A DNA stretch of 64,000 nt. Source: DASQPA01 sp963757335. GTDB taxonomy: Bacteria; Acidobacteriota; Thermoanaerobaculia; Multivoradales; UBA5704. Below, piece after piece: positions 8,341-17,527 of this stretch (position 1 is the stretch's first letter; each line of letters opens with the position of its first letter). The stretch lies in the NCBI GenBank assembly GCA_963757335.1, contig CAVWRJ010000002.1, positions 62,001 through 126,000 of the forward strand, read 5' to 3'. The position numbers were made by a program, and so were the translations under genes. The notes below the pieces were generated by a model. The model did no database searches. It worked only from the letters and a program-made list of their open reading frames with translations, and was not told the origin of the DNA.

Positions 8341-9533
8341 AAGCCCGCCACCTTTCCCGTCCCCAGGGCCTGGGTGAGCAGGGTGAGGCGCGCATCGGAG
8401 GTTTCGCGGAGCGAGGCGCGGAGGGCGAAGAGGGCCTCCGGCGACCAGCGGCTGTAGCGGTAGCGCGGCGACTCCTGGTGATCGATGGGGAGGCTCTCCA
8501 CCTTCTCCGCCATCCGGGAGGCGGCCCCCGGCTGGCCCTGCCGCTCGAGGATCGAGGCGAGCTCGATGTAGAGCCGCGGATCGCCGGGGAACCGGGCGAT
8601 CCCCTCCTTGAGCAGCATCTCGGCCTTCTCGAACTCCCCGTCCCGCGCATAACGGACCCCGAGCTCCTCGTAGGCAAGGTTCCGCACCCAGCCCGGGGTG
8701 TCGCCAGAGATCAGCTCGCGCAGCAGGCGCTTGACCTCCGCCGCCTTGCCGTGGTGGCCGCCCAGCTCGCCGCCGTTGACGTCGCGCTCGAGCGACAGGG
8801 CGAGCCGGAGCTTGCCCTCGGATTGCCCGGGATGGGCCTTGATCAGGCGGCTGAGATAGTTGATGGCCGGCGGGTAGCGGCCGCTCTTCTCGAACAGCGC
8901 CCCCAGCCCGAGGAGCGCCACCTCGTTGGTCGGGTCGAGCTCCAGGGAGCGGGCGTAGAGCTCGGCCGCCAGCTCGGTCAGCGAGGCCTCCTGGATGTAG
9001 CTGCCGAGGCTGGTCAGGACCCGGGCGGCGGAGACCTTCGCCCCCTCGGTCGCGCCGCGGGCGGCGTAAACCTCGGCGAGGCTCCGGGTGAGGTTCCTCG
9101 CATGGAGCGAGAGGTAGGGATTGTGGAGCTCCCGGTAGGCGGCGTAGCTCTCGTGGTGGAGGACCATCACCGGCAGGAGGGTCTCGTGCTGCGCCTCCTC
9201 CAACTCGCGCACGGCCTGGAGCTCCGCTTTTAAGAGCCGCTCCCGCCCCTTGCCGTCCGCCCCGATCACCCCCAGCTCCAGGGCTTTGAGGTCGGAGACC
9301 GCCTCGGTGCGGCCGCCCGAGGCCCAGCGCGCGAGGATCTTGCGGTAGGCCTTCTGGATCGCCGGGGTGTCGAAAGTCGCGGGATCGATGCGCCCCCCCA
9401 TGTCCTGGGGCTGCGGCACGTCGGCCCGGACCGGTCCCGGTCCCGCTACGCCGAAAGCGCAGACGAGAGCGATCGAGAAGGTCAGGAAAGAACGGATAGC
9501 CAACTCTCTCTTGCGCAAAGCTTCATTCCACAT
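8337..9533 (-). CDS. TPR-repeat secreted protein
   Basis: 398 residues. A signal-type hydrophobic stretch (about 14-33) ends near VRAD. From about residue 165 tetratricopeptide repeats are visible: AAELYARSLELDPTNEVALLGLGALFEKSGRYPPAINYLSRLIKAHPG and later FEKAEMLLKEGIARFPGDPRLYIELASI. The role is probably a periplasmic scaffold or adaptor, and the partner is unknown. An internal TTG with GAGAG before it (MAIRSFLT) is an alternative start. It is translationally coupled to the VWFA gene, a pairing often seen in acidobacterial operons. Confidence 0.75.
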   Translation of the reverse strand: MWNEALRKRELAIRSFLTFSIALVCAFGVAGPGPVRADVPQPQDMGGRIDPATFDTPAIQKAYRKILARWASGGRTEAVSDLKALELGVIGADGKGRERLLKAELQAVRELEEAQHETLLPVMVLHHESYAAYRELHNPYLSLHARNLTRSLAEVYAARGATEGAKVSAARVLTSLGSYIQEASLTELAAELYARSLELDPTNEVALLGLGALFEKSGRYPPAINYLSRLIKAHPGQSEGKLRLALSLERDVNGGELGGHHGKAAEVKRLLRELISGDTPGWVRNLAYEELGVRYARDGEFEKAEMLLKEGIARFPGDPRLYIELASILERQGQPGAASRMAEKVESLPIDHQESPRYRYSRWSPEALFALRASLRETSDARLTLLTQALGTGKVAGL

Positions 9534-9542
9534 AAAGCAAAA

Positions 9543-9584
9543 GGGGGGAGCTGCGGAAGCCTCATTGGCTTTCGCGCTCCCCCT
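9543..9584 (-). terminator. Rho-independent terminator after the FadL-esterase operon
   Basis: GGGGGAGC/GCTCCCCC forms the base and GCGGAAGCC/GGCTTTCGC (one mismatch) extends the stem. Read on the minus strand it is followed by CCTTTTGCTTT. It lies 37 bases after the esterase stop. Confidence 0.75.
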
Positions 9585-9621
9585 CCTCCTTGGCAGATAC
9601 GACCAGGTCTAGCGTGCGTGA

Positions 9622-11028
9622 TCAGCCTCCGTGATGCCGTCCATGATGATTCGGCTTGGGAGCCGGGGTCGGGGGGGTGGTCCCGCCCGCCGTGCCGGCA
9701 TCCCCACTATCGGGATGATGGGCGGCGAAATCGGCGTCGCCCGTCAGCGTCCAGAGGAGATTGCGCACCCCCTCGGCGGAGAACGCCGGCGTCCCTGAGA
9801 GCGAGGCGCCAGCGGCCGTCGTGCCGCCGAGCGCCGGCGTCCCGAACATGAACGGGTAGAGGTTGACCGGCTGGATGTTGGCGTTGAACTTGGCGTCGAT
9901 GGCGTCGATGAAGGTGTTGGCGATGTAGGCGTAGCCGAACGGGGTCGGGTGGACGCCGTCATAGGAGAAGAGACCGCCGGTCAAGAAGGCGTTGGTGTAG
10001 GTCACCCCGCCGATGTTGAGACCGTTGGTGGCGATATTCCGGAAGAGGGAGTTGACGTCGACCAGAGCGGCGCCGTTGTCGGAGGCCGCCTGGGCGATGA
10101 TGGCGTTGTAGGCGGAGATGCGCGCCTCGATGGTCGCCGTCTCCTGGGCGTCGAGGACGTCCGAGTCGAGGAGCGGCTTGCCCGTGCCGCCGAGCTGGAC
10201 CGGGATGCCGAGGCCCTTGCCGAGGCTCGTCTGGGCGGTGAGCAGCACGTGATCGGCGGCGGTGAGCGGTCCCTTGGGACCGATCAAGGGAACGGGAGCG
10301 CCGTTGACGATCACCGGCTTGCGGGTCGCCGGGTTGACGACCACCGACGGGATCGTGGTGACGAGCGGGATGCTGGTCACGTCGGGGATGTTGGCGACGG
10401 CGATCTTCGCCCCGCTGGCCTTCAAGGCCGCCATGATGGTGAGGTAGTCCTTCTGGAAGCTCGCCACCGGGGTGATGGTGACCCCCTCGATGACGAGGCC
10501 GCTGCCGGCGGCCGCGAGGACGTCGTTGTTGCCGATCCACAGGGTGACGAAGGTCGGCTTCTGGATCAGCGCCTGCTGCAGCGCCGTGGTGTTGCCGAAC
10601 GCGGGGTTCCGGAGGATGAGGTCGTGGAGACCGCCGTTGGTCGTCGCGACCGTGTCGTGGACCTTGGCGCCCGGCACCCCGAGGTTGTTGTAGGGGGCCT
10701 GCAGGTTGAGGTTGAGCGGCACCCCGGCGCCCGGGGCCGGGGCGATGACGATGTTCGGCAGCAGGCTGACGAGCTGCAGGGCGTTGGGGATGCCGGGATA
10801 GCGGACCAGCGGCTGCTGGAAGTTGGCGGAGCTGCCGGTCGCCTGGCGGTCCAAGAGGGCCGGATAGCTGTTGACCTGGACGGTCGACACCAGCCCGCCG
10901 CTCCAGAAGCCGGCGGTCAGGCTGTCCCCTAAGGAGACATAGCGGGTGAAGTCCACCTGGGCGTAGGCCGCGGTGGACCCGGCCGCCAGGGCGAGCGTGA
11001 GAATGAGCGTCTTGGCTGCGCGAAACAT
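9622..11028 (-). CDS. SGNH/GDSL-family secreted esterase or lipase
   Basis: 468 residues. A signal peptide (1-23, ending AYA) is followed by block I with the nucleophile, SLGDSLTAGF; block III, IGNNDVL; and block V with the catalytic Asp/His, DGVHPTPFGYAYIAN. The C terminus (about 440-468) is a Gly/Thr/Pro/His-rich tail. The enzyme likely hydrolyses acyl esters in the periplasm or at the surface. It is 29 bases downstream of a FadL-type outer-membrane channel and read in the same direction, so released fatty acids could be taken up by its partner. A terminator follows the gene. Confidence 0.88.
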   Translation of the reverse strand: MFRAAKTLILTLALAAGSTAAYAQVDFTRYVSLGDSLTAGFWSGGLVSTVQVNSYPALLDRQATGSSANFQQPLVRYPGIPNALQLVSLLPNIVIAPAPGAGVPLNLNLQAPYNNLGVPGAKVHDTVATTNGGLHDLILRNPAFGNTTALQQALIQKPTFVTLWIGNNDVLAAAGSGLVIEGVTITPVASFQKDYLTIMAALKASGAKIAVANIPDVTSIPLVTTIPSVVVNPATRKPVIVNGAPVPLIGPKGPLTAADHVLLTAQTSLGKGLGIPVQLGGTGKPLLDSDVLDAQETATIEARISAYNAIIAQAASDNGAALVDVNSLFRNIATNGLNIGGVTYTNAFLTGGLFSYDGVHPTPFGYAYIANTFIDAIDAKFNANIQPVNLYPFMFGTPALGGTTAAGASLSGTPAFSAEGVRNLLWTLTGDADFAAHHPDSGDAGTAGGTTPPTPAPKPNHHGRHHGG

Positions 11029-11057
11029 GTAAATCTCCTTCGACCTAGCGAGGCCGA

Positions 11058-12368
11058 TTACCAGGTATAGGTCGCCCCGAGCAGCACGGCCTGCGTCTCG
11101 TAGGTGCCGAGGAACTGTGCATCACTGGTGAAGGTCGTCTTGCGGCTGCGCTTGGCGAAGTTCAGGTAGAGGAGCGAGAGGTCGAGCTTGTGGGGGCCGA
11201 GGCTGCCCCAGCCGAGGGTGATGCCGTTCCGGTTGGCGTCGGGGAGCAGCGGGTTGACCGCCTGCTCGGGCTGCGGGGTCTGGTCGTAGACGTAGCCGAA
11301 GCGCCACTGGGAGGTCTGGCTGGTCGTCCAGCGCAGGCCGGCGCGGTAGTTGTAGGCGTTCTTCCAGTGGGCCGGCACCGTCGAGGGGGGCAGGTCGCCG
11401 TTGGTGAAGTTGATGTCGACCTTGTCGAAGCTCTTCCAGCCCGTCCAGTTGAAGTCGGTCTCGAGCAGGAGGTTGGGCGACAGGCCGAAGGCGAGGCCGA
11501 GGCTCGCCATGTCGGGGAAGTCGATCGAGGTCTTGACCGGGAGCTTGCGGCCGAACGGCAGCTGGGCGGCGACCAGGGCGTCGAGCTGCGGATTGCCGGT
11601 CGAGAGCTGGTAGAGCTGGGCGTTGCCCTTGTAGTCGACCTTGATCTTGCTCCGATAGGAGAGGCCCCAGGAGAAGCTGTTGTTGACCCGGTCGAGGACT
11701 CCGACGTTCCAGCCGTACCCCTGCTTCAAGTCGGACTTCAAGTCGATGTGGGCGACGTTGACGACCGACTGGGTGAACGGGTTGATCGCCGGGGCGTCGC
11801 GCCGCAGGTCGACGTCGGAGGAGCGGATGACGGCGCCGAGGCCGATGCCGATGTCGGGGGTCACCTCGAGGCCGAGCGAGGGGTTGACGTCGAGGGCGCG
11901 GATGGCCGCCCGGGTCGAGAGGAACCGGCCGGCGAACTGGTCGGGGTTCTTCCAGTCGGTGGTGAGGCCGAAGGGCGCGTTGACGCCGATGCCCCACTTC
12001 AAGGCGCTGGTGATCGGCGCCACGTAGTAGATCTGGGGAAGCGGCTGGTGGAGCAGGTTCTGCTCGCCCTTCACGCCGTTGCCGGGGAACGGGTCGCGGC
12101 CGCTGAAGTTGGCCTTGAGCCCCTGGACGTAGGTGAGGCCGAGCGAGAAGTCGCTCTTGTTGACGAGCCCGAGGCCGCCGACGTTGTAGAAGAGCAGCGA
12201 CGGATCGTCCGCCTGGGCGGTGAAGGCGTCGGCCATGCCGCCCGCCTTGGCACCCTGCTCGAAGATGCCGAACCCGGCCGCGTACCCCGGGGCGGCCGAG
12301 GCGGCCGACAACACCACGAGAGCGCAGGCACCGAGGCCCTTGCGCACGAAATCTCCTGACCTTCGCAT
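11058..12368 (-). CDS. FadL/OmpP1-family outer-membrane transporter
   Basis: 436 residues from the ATG eight bases after AGGAGG; a GTG nine bases upstream is possible but sits against the Shine-Dalgarno. A signal peptide (to about residue 31, ending PGYAAGF) is followed by the FadL hatch signature (GFGIFEQGAKAGGMADAF, then ADDPSLLFYN). Many alternating beta strands of a 14-strand barrel follow, to a terminal aromatic residue (TYTW). The family moves long-chain fatty acids or other hydrophobic compounds across the outer membrane. It is first in an operon with the GDSL esterase. Confidence 0.88.
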   Translation of the reverse strand: MRRSGDFVRKGLGACALVVLSAASAAPGYAAGFGIFEQGAKAGGMADAFTAQADDPSLLFYNVGGLGLVNKSDFSLGLTYVQGLKANFSGRDPFPGNGVKGEQNLLHQPLPQIYYVAPITSALKWGIGVNAPFGLTTDWKNPDQFAGRFLSTRAAIRALDVNPSLGLEVTPDIGIGLGAVIRSSDVDLRRDAPAINPFTQSVVNVAHIDLKSDLKQGYGWNVGVLDRVNNSFSWGLSYRSKIKVDYKGNAQLYQLSTGNPQLDALVAAQLPFGRKLPVKTSIDFPDMASLGLAFGLSPNLLLETDFNWTGWKSFDKVDINFTNGDLPPSTVPAHWKNAYNYRAGLRWTTSQTSQWRFGYVYDQTPQPEQAVNPLLPDANRNGITLGWGSLGPHKLDLSLLYLNFAKRSRKTTFTSDAQFLGTYETQAVLLGATYTW

Positions 12369-12579
12369 CCCTGTCACCTCCTGGAAATGAACCTCAAGTT
12401 GCCCGCCCCGAGCTATCGAAGAATGTCAATGCGGCAACGGGTTCGAATCCCGCACCGCGAGAGGCCGCAAACGAGATCCTGATTGTAGGCCGGGGCGGGG
12501 AGAAGCGGTAGCCCCCTGCCGCCGCAGCGTCACCCTCCCGTCGTCAAGCTGGTAGAGTACCCTGCCTGGAGGAGAGACG

Positions 12580-13065
12580 ATGCACTTCGAGCACGAGATC
12601 CACGCCGAGACGTTCAAGAAGATCGAAGAGTACCTGGGGGAGCTGTTCGAGGAGCCCTTCTTCGAGCCCGATGAGGGGCACTTCTACGTGCGCTACGGCA
12701 CGACGGTGCTCGAGATCTCGGTCGAGGCCTATGGCCCCGAGGAGGCGGTGGTGACGATCATGTCCTACTGCGTGCAGGACGTGGAGGTCGACGAGGAGCT
12801 GATGGCCGGCCTCCTCCAGCTCAACCACGAGCTCTCCTTCGGCGCCTTCTCGATGGTCGGCAACGACATCTTCTTCTCCCACTCCCTCTTCGGCCGCAAC
12901 CTGGAGCCCCGAGACCTGCTCCGCGCCATCACCTCGGTCGCCGAGGTCGCCGACGACTACGACGACCGCATCGTCGCCGAGTACGGCGGCCAGACCGCCC
13001 TCGAGCGCATCCAGGACACCGGCGGCAGCCGCCGGCGCCTGGCGGCGAGCGAGGCGGAGGGGTAG
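12580..13065 (+). CDS. YbjN / type III chaperone-like small acidic protein
   Basis: 161 residues with GGAGGAG just upstream of the ATG. The acidic alpha/beta fold pattern (FKKIEEYLGELF, then GHFYVRYGTTVLEISVEAYGPEEAVVTIMSYCVQDVEVDEELMAGLLQLNHELSFGAFSMVGNDIFFSHSLFG) matches the YbjN/T3SS-chaperone-like superfamily: a single helix-sheet-helix domain with a hydrophobic central sheet. Family members are cytosolic, often dimeric, and of poorly known function. It is monocistronic, and the 21-bp repeat array begins 12 bases after the stop. Confidence 0.7.
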   Translation: MHFEHEIHAETFKKIEEYLGELFEEPFFEPDEGHFYVRYGTTVLEISVEAYGPEEAVVTIMSYCVQDVEVDEELMAGLLQLNHELSFGAFSMVGNDIFFSHSLFGRNLEPRDLLRAITSVAEVADDYDDRIVAEYGGQTALERIQDTGGSRRRLAASEAEG

Positions 13066-13076
13066 AAGCGGCCCAG

Positions 13077-13460
13077 GTTCTGAAGACTTTCCACGGGTTT
13101 CGGAAGACTTTCCACGAGTTCCCGAAGACTTTCCACGAGTTCCCGAGGACTTTCCACGAGTTCCCGAAGACTTTCCACGGGTTCCCGAAGACTTTCCACG
13201 AGTTCCCGAGGACTTTCCACGAGCTCCCGAGGACTTTCCACGGGCTCCCGAGGACTTTCCACGAGCTCCCGAAGACTTTCCACGGGTTCCCGAAGACTTT
13301 CCACGGGTTCCCGAGGACTTTCCACGGGGTTCCGGAAGCTCCAAGAGCCGTCCGGACGGCTTAAAAGATCTGTCCGGAGGGGCCAAACGGTGTCCGGGAG
13401 GTCTCAAAACGGCATCCAGCAATCCCCGACGCCGTCTGGAAGGCCTCCAACACCGTCCGG
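13077..13460 (+). repeat. 21-bp tandem repeat array 1
   Basis: Twelve units of GARGACTTTCCACGRGYTCCC run from 13083 to about 13335. Variation is almost wholly limited to three transition positions. They are followed to about 13460 by degenerate units with GTCCGG and AAGGCCTCCAA motifs at similar spacing. No start codon or ribosome-binding site supports translation. In the minus-strand frames the units read as heptads (VESLREL). The array fills the gap between two convergent genes. There are no spacers, so it is not CRISPR. Confidence 0.9.
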
Positions 13461-13463
13461 GCC

Positions 13464-15965
13464 CTACTCCGCCCGAAACGCGTCGCAGGGATCGATCCGC
13501 GCCGCCCGCCGGGCCGGCGCCCAGGTGGCGGCGACAGCCACGGCGAAGAGGACCAGGGTGGTGCCGAGGAGGGCGAGGGGATTGGCGGTGGTCTCGGTCC
13601 CTTCGATCAGCCCGGCGAGGAGGCGGATGAAGACGAGGGTCGCCCCGAGCCCGAGGACGACCCCGATCGCGACCTGGACGAGCGCCCGGCGGAGCACCAG
13701 CGCCTGCACCCCGCCCGGGGTCGACCCCAGGGCCATGCGGACGCCGATCTCCCGGGTCCGCCGGCTGACCGAGAAGCTCATCGCGCTCCCCAGCCCGAGG
13801 CCGGCGAGGGCGAGGCCGAGAGCGCCGAAGACGGCCAGGAACTGCGAGTTCATACGCTGGTTCCAGAGGCTGCGTTCGAGGTGGAGCGAAAACGGCACGA
13901 CGTCCAAGATCGCCATCTCCGGGTGGGTCCGCCGCAGCTCGCGGCGGAGCGCCGGCTGGAGCCCGGCGGGATCGACCGCGCCCGAGGTGCGGACGAGGAG
14001 CGTCATCAGCCGGTGGGGGTTCTGGGCCAGTGGGAGATAGAGCATGGGCGCCGGGCGTTCCCAGAGTTTGACCGCCCGGATGTCGGCGACCACCCCGACT
14101 ACCGCCGCCGGGGTCGGCGCGGGGTTCCGGCGGGCGTCGTCCCCCGGCCCGGCCGGCCGGTTGCCCAACAGGATGCGCCGGCCGAGCGCGTTCTGCCCCG
14201 GCCAGAGCACGGCGGCCAGGGCCTGGTTGACGATCGCCACCCGCGGTGCACCGTCGCCATCCCGGCGCTCGAAGGCCCGCCCGGCGAGCCGGGGGATCTT
14301 CAGAGTCTCGAAGTAGTCGAGCCCGACGATCGAGAGGTCGTGCGACAGCGGCTGGCCGGGCCGCTCGGGGTGCTCGATCTTCCCGGTGTGCGCCCACCCG
14401 GCGAGCGGCACGCCCCAGGAGAGGCTGGTGGACTGGACGCCGGGGAGCGTCCGCACCTGGTCGGCGATCTCCTGGAGAATCCTCGCCTGCCGGGGGGGGT
14501 TGCGCTCCTGGCCCTCGGGGAGGGCGGTGGTGACCAGGAGGAGGTTCGCGGCGTCGAACCCCGTCGGGGTGTGCTCCAATCGCCAGAGGCTCTGGGCCAG
14601 AAAGCCGGTGCCGGCGAGGAGCCAGGTGGACATCGCCACCTGGAGGACGACGAGGAGGGCCGGCGCCCCCACCCGGGAACCGGGCGCCGCCGCCTCTCCG
14701 GCACCGCCGCGGTGCGACGAGAGCAGCCGGCGCTGGGAGGTGGCGCGGAGCGCCGGCAGCAGCCCGGAGACGAGGCCGGCAGCGAGGCAGAGAAGGAGAG
14801 AGAAGCCCAGCACCCGGAAGTCAAGGCGCAGGTGGACGAGGTCCTCCCCCCAGTTGCCGAGGCCGGTCGACATGCTGGCGACCTTCAAGGTGCGCTCGAT
14901 GAGGCCGATCCCCTGAATCGCGAGCCAGAAGCCCGCCGCCCCGCCGAGGAGGGCGAGGAGCACGCTCTCGGCGAGCATCTGGCGGACCAGGCGCCAGCGG
15001 CCGGACCCCAGCGCCACCCGCACCGCGAGGTCGTGCCGGCGGTCGACGGCGTTCGCCAGCAGCAGGTTGGTGACGTTGGCGCAGGCGAGGAGGAGGAGCA
15101 GAACGCTGAAGAGGAGAATCCGGCGGACGGCGGGCAGCAGCGCGGCGCGGGTCGCCGGATCGATCACCCGGCCGCCGGGGGTGACCCGCACCCGCCGCGG
15201 CGCTCCGGGCCGCGGGTCGAGCTGATCGAGCCCGGAAGCCAGGGCGGAGAGCGCCGCCTGAGCCTGGCCGATCCGCACCCCGGGGCGGAGCCGGCCCCAG
15301 AGGAAGAGCCAGACGGCGCGACGATCGCCCAGCCGCTCGTGGGCCTCGGCGCGGACCAGCTCCTGCTGGGCGATCGGCAGGTAGGCCTCGACCGGGAATC
15401 CAGTGCCCAGGAAGCGCTCCGGCATCACCCCGACGATCCGCACCGGATGGCCGTTCAAGCGGACGGTGCGCCCCAGCACCCGGGGGTCGCCGCCGAAGGT
15501 GCGACGCCAGAAGAGGGCGGAGAGGACGGCGGCGGGCTCGGCGCCGGGCCGGTCGTCCTCGGGCGTCAGCGTGCGGCCCTGCTGGGGCAGGACCCCGAGG
15601 AGGTTGAAAAAGTTACCGCTGACGAGGTCGCCCCAGGCGTGGACGGTGGCGCTCCCGGTGTCGACAGTGGTGCTGAACGTGGCCGCCGCGGCGAGGTCGT
15701 CCACCACCCGGTTGCGGTCGCGGTAGTCGAGATAGTCGGGGTACGAGAATGCCCCCGGGGAGCCGTTGGCCGTCTGATCGACGGCGACCAGGCGCTCCGG
15801 CTCCCGGGCCGGCAGCTCCGCCCAGAGGAGGAAATCGAGGTAGCTGAAGACCGCCACGGTGGTCCCCAGCCCCAGAGCCAGACCGCAGCAGACAACGAGC
15901 GACCGCGCCGGGCGCTTCAACGCCGAGCGAAGGGCGTCCCGGAGATCCTCCAGCCATCCCGCCAT
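13464..15965 (-). CDS. ADOP-family ABC transporter permease (MacB/FtsX type)
   Basis: 833 residues. The N-terminal DLRDALRSALKRPARSLVVCCGLALGLGTTVAVFSYLDFLLW is the typical opening of acidobacterial duplicated orphan permeases. Two MacB periplasmic core domains follow (about 50-245 and 480-680). Each precedes an FtsX four-helix region, with a first block near 280-440 and a second near 690-830 ending APARRAARIDPCDAFRAE. The conserved GVRMALG box occurs in the second FtsX part. Family members lack an adjacent ATPase and presumably work with a MacB-type ATPase encoded elsewhere, exporting lipids, peptides or antibiotics. No partner is visible in the window. Confidence 0.9.
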   Translation of the reverse strand: MAGWLEDLRDALRSALKRPARSLVVCCGLALGLGTTVAVFSYLDFLLWAELPAREPERLVAVDQTANGSPGAFSYPDYLDYRDRNRVVDDLAAAATFSTTVDTGSATVHAWGDLVSGNFFNLLGVLPQQGRTLTPEDDRPGAEPAAVLSALFWRRTFGGDPRVLGRTVRLNGHPVRIVGVMPERFLGTGFPVEAYLPIAQQELVRAEAHERLGDRRAVWLFLWGRLRPGVRIGQAQAALSALASGLDQLDPRPGAPRRVRVTPGGRVIDPATRAALLPAVRRILLFSVLLLLLACANVTNLLLANAVDRRHDLAVRVALGSGRWRLVRQMLAESVLLALLGGAAGFWLAIQGIGLIERTLKVASMSTGLGNWGEDLVHLRLDFRVLGFSLLLCLAAGLVSGLLPALRATSQRRLLSSHRGGAGEAAAPGSRVGAPALLVVLQVAMSTWLLAGTGFLAQSLWRLEHTPTGFDAANLLLVTTALPEGQERNPPRQARILQEIADQVRTLPGVQSTSLSWGVPLAGWAHTGKIEHPERPGQPLSHDLSIVGLDYFETLKIPRLAGRAFERRDGDGAPRVAIVNQALAAVLWPGQNALGRRILLGNRPAGPGDDARRNPAPTPAAVVGVVADIRAVKLWERPAPMLYLPLAQNPHRLMTLLVRTSGAVDPAGLQPALRRELRRTHPEMAILDVVPFSLHLERSLWNQRMNSQFLAVFGALGLALAGLGLGSAMSFSVSRRTREIGVRMALGSTPGGVQALVLRRALVQVAIGVVLGLGATLVFIRLLAGLIEGTETTANPLALLGTTLVLFAVAVAATWAPARRAARIDPCDAFRAE

Positions 15966-16107
15966 GGTGATCCCTTTCGTACGAGCGCCGATCCGAAATC
16001 TAGCCGGATCCTACGCGGAAAGGGAGGGATTGCCTAGGGAGCGGAGGCGTCAGGTACCGGGTCACCGCCCGCAGGTTCAAACGGACCTGAGGGATCGATA
16101 CCGACTG

Positions 16108-16659
16108 TCAGGGGACCGAGGGGCACGCCCCCGTCGCCTTGAGCGAGACGCCCGCGGCGCGGCGAAGGCAGTCGTTGGGGTAGGTCTGGTTGTCGCAGCC
16201 GCAGACCGGGTTCAGGCTCTGCGGACAGTTCTGCGGCTCGACGACGCAGCGCCCGGTGTCCTTCTCGCCGCAGCTGCCGGCCTTGAATTCGCAGAAGTTG
16301 CTCGTCCCCGTACAGTCCGCGTCGCCCTTGCAGGCGGAAGGCTCCTGGGCCGCACGGCAGTCCCCCGCTTTCGCCGCCCGGACGCCGGCTTTCAAGAGCT
16401 CGCACTCGTTGGCATAGGTAATACCGTCGCAGCCGCAGATCCGCGGACCGCCCTCCGGGCAGGTCGAGGCGACGGCGACGCAGGTGCCCGCGAGGTCCGC
16501 CGTGCCGCACTGCCCGGCGGGGAACCGGCAGGCCTGGCCGTCCGGACATTTGAGGTTGGCGGTGCCGCCGCAGGTCGCGCCGGCCTGCGCCTGGACGGCC
16601 AGGGCGCTCGGCAGGAGAAGAGCGAGGGCGAGGAGAACGGGCAGGCGCTTTGAGGGCAT
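16108..16659 (-). CDS. Secreted protein with two Kazal-type inhibitor domains
   Basis: 183 residues from the ATG preceded by AAGGAG; a longer frame upstream lacks conservation. A signal peptide (1-22, ending VQAQA) is followed by two cysteine-rich repeats, each with CGT/CGE, CP and the Kazal core C-G-C-D-(G/N)-x-T-Y-x-N-(E/D)-C (near residues 82-92 and 152-163). Such modules in eukaryotes inhibit serine proteases. In bacteria they are rarer and their targets are mostly untested. Having two domains suggests inhibition of host, predator or self proteases in the cell envelope. Monocistronic and divergent from the sigma-factor gene. Confidence 0.82.
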   Translation of the reverse strand: MPSKRLPVLLALALLLPSALAVQAQAGATCGGTANLKCPDGQACRFPAGQCGTADLAGTCVAVASTCPEGGPRICGCDGITYANECELLKAGVRAAKAGDCRAAQEPSACKGDADCTGTSNFCEFKAGSCGEKDTGRCVVEPQNCPQSLNPVCGCDNQTYPNDCLRRAAGVSLKATGACPSVP

Positions 16660-16824
16660 GGGGGCTCCTTGACGACGGCCTATCGCTTTCGATCGATATG
16701 CAATTCCGGTTCCCCCGCAAAGGCGGCGACATTTCACCCGATGTATTTATCGCCAATATGAAATGGATTACTTCTTGCAGGGTTGGTCCGGAAGCGAGAG
16801 GATATAACTGCTCGGGAGGACTGC

Positions 16825-17442
16825 TTGAAGGATGGAGTGGCTGAGGATCAGGGTCGGGATCTCTTTCTCATGGGACGGGTCGCCGCAGGCGACCAGCAGG
16901 CGTTCGCGGAGCTCTTCGACCGCTCGGCGCCGGTGGTCCTGGGTTTCCTCGTCCGGCATCTGCGCGCTCGCGCCGAGGCCGAAGAGGTGCTCCAGGAGGT
17001 CTTTTTGCAAATCTGGGAGCACGCCGACGCCTATCGTCCGGGGGGGCTCTCCCTCTTCTCGTGGATGATCCTGCTCGCCCGCCACCGGGCGATCGACCGG
17101 CTGCGGAGCGAGGTCTCGCGCACCCGGCGGGAGACCGTCTACGACGAGAACCCGGCCACCTTTCGTACCGCCTCGCCCCTCGGCACCCACCGGATCGAGG
17201 AGGTGGAACGGCAACAGCGGATCGAGAGCGCCCTCCGCGCCCTGCCGGCCGACCAGCGCACCTGCATCGAGCTCGCCTTCTTCGAGGGCCTGACCCACAA
17301 GGACATCGCGGACCGGCTCCAGGCACCGCTCGGCACGGTAAAATCGCGTATCCGGAAGGGGCTCTCGGAGATGAAGAAGGCCATGGGAACCCCCCTCTTC
17401 CCGGTGGACGAGGCAGCGGGAGCGCTCGCCGGGAGCGCCTGA
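16825..17442 (+). CDS. ECF-type RNA polymerase sigma factor
   Basis: 205 residues from a TTG five bases after GGAGG; an upstream TTG at 16783 lacks such a site. Region 2 (AFAELFDRSAPVVLGFLVRHL, then AEEVLQEVFLQIWEHADAY, then LSLFSWMILLARHRAIDRLR) and region 4 (ALRALPADQRTCIELAFFEGLTHKDIADRLQAPLGTVKSRIRKGLSEMKK) are clear. The linker is of SigK/SigJ-like length. No anti-sigma factor gene follows: the next gene is a haem-pathway oxidase after 80 bases. Its regulon is unknown. Confidence 0.92.
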   Translation: MKDGVAEDQGRDLFLMGRVAAGDQQAFAELFDRSAPVVLGFLVRHLRARAEAEEVLQEVFLQIWEHADAYRPGGLSLFSWMILLARHRAIDRLRSEVSRTRRETVYDENPATFRTASPLGTHRIEEVERQQRIESALRALPADQRTCIELAFFEGLTHKDIADRLQAPLGTVKSRIRKGLSEMKKAMGTPLFPVDEAAGALAGSA

Positions 17443-17527
17443 GCCTATCCACGCCGTCGAGAGTCTTCCCGAGGGGCGGCTGCCGCCAGCTTCCGCAGAT
17501 ACTTCCGTAGATAATGGGGCGCGATGA

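Noticed and set aside
12430..12475. tRNA gene suggested by GGTTCGAATCC
   Set aside because: Only a T-arm-like piece is present; no matching acceptor stem, D-arm or anticodon arm lies upstream, so it is chance or a tiny remnant.
12957..13325. Heptad-repeat protein encoded through the 21-bp array on the minus strand
   Set aside because: No ribosome-binding site or conserved domain; open frames are forced by the 21-base unit.
13077..13460. CRISPR array
   Set aside because: Units are contiguous 21-mers without unique spacers, and no cas gene is near.
16760..16806. Promoter TTGCAG ... TATAAC before the sigma-factor gene
   Set aside because: The spacing is about 22 bases, too long for a sigma-70 promoter.
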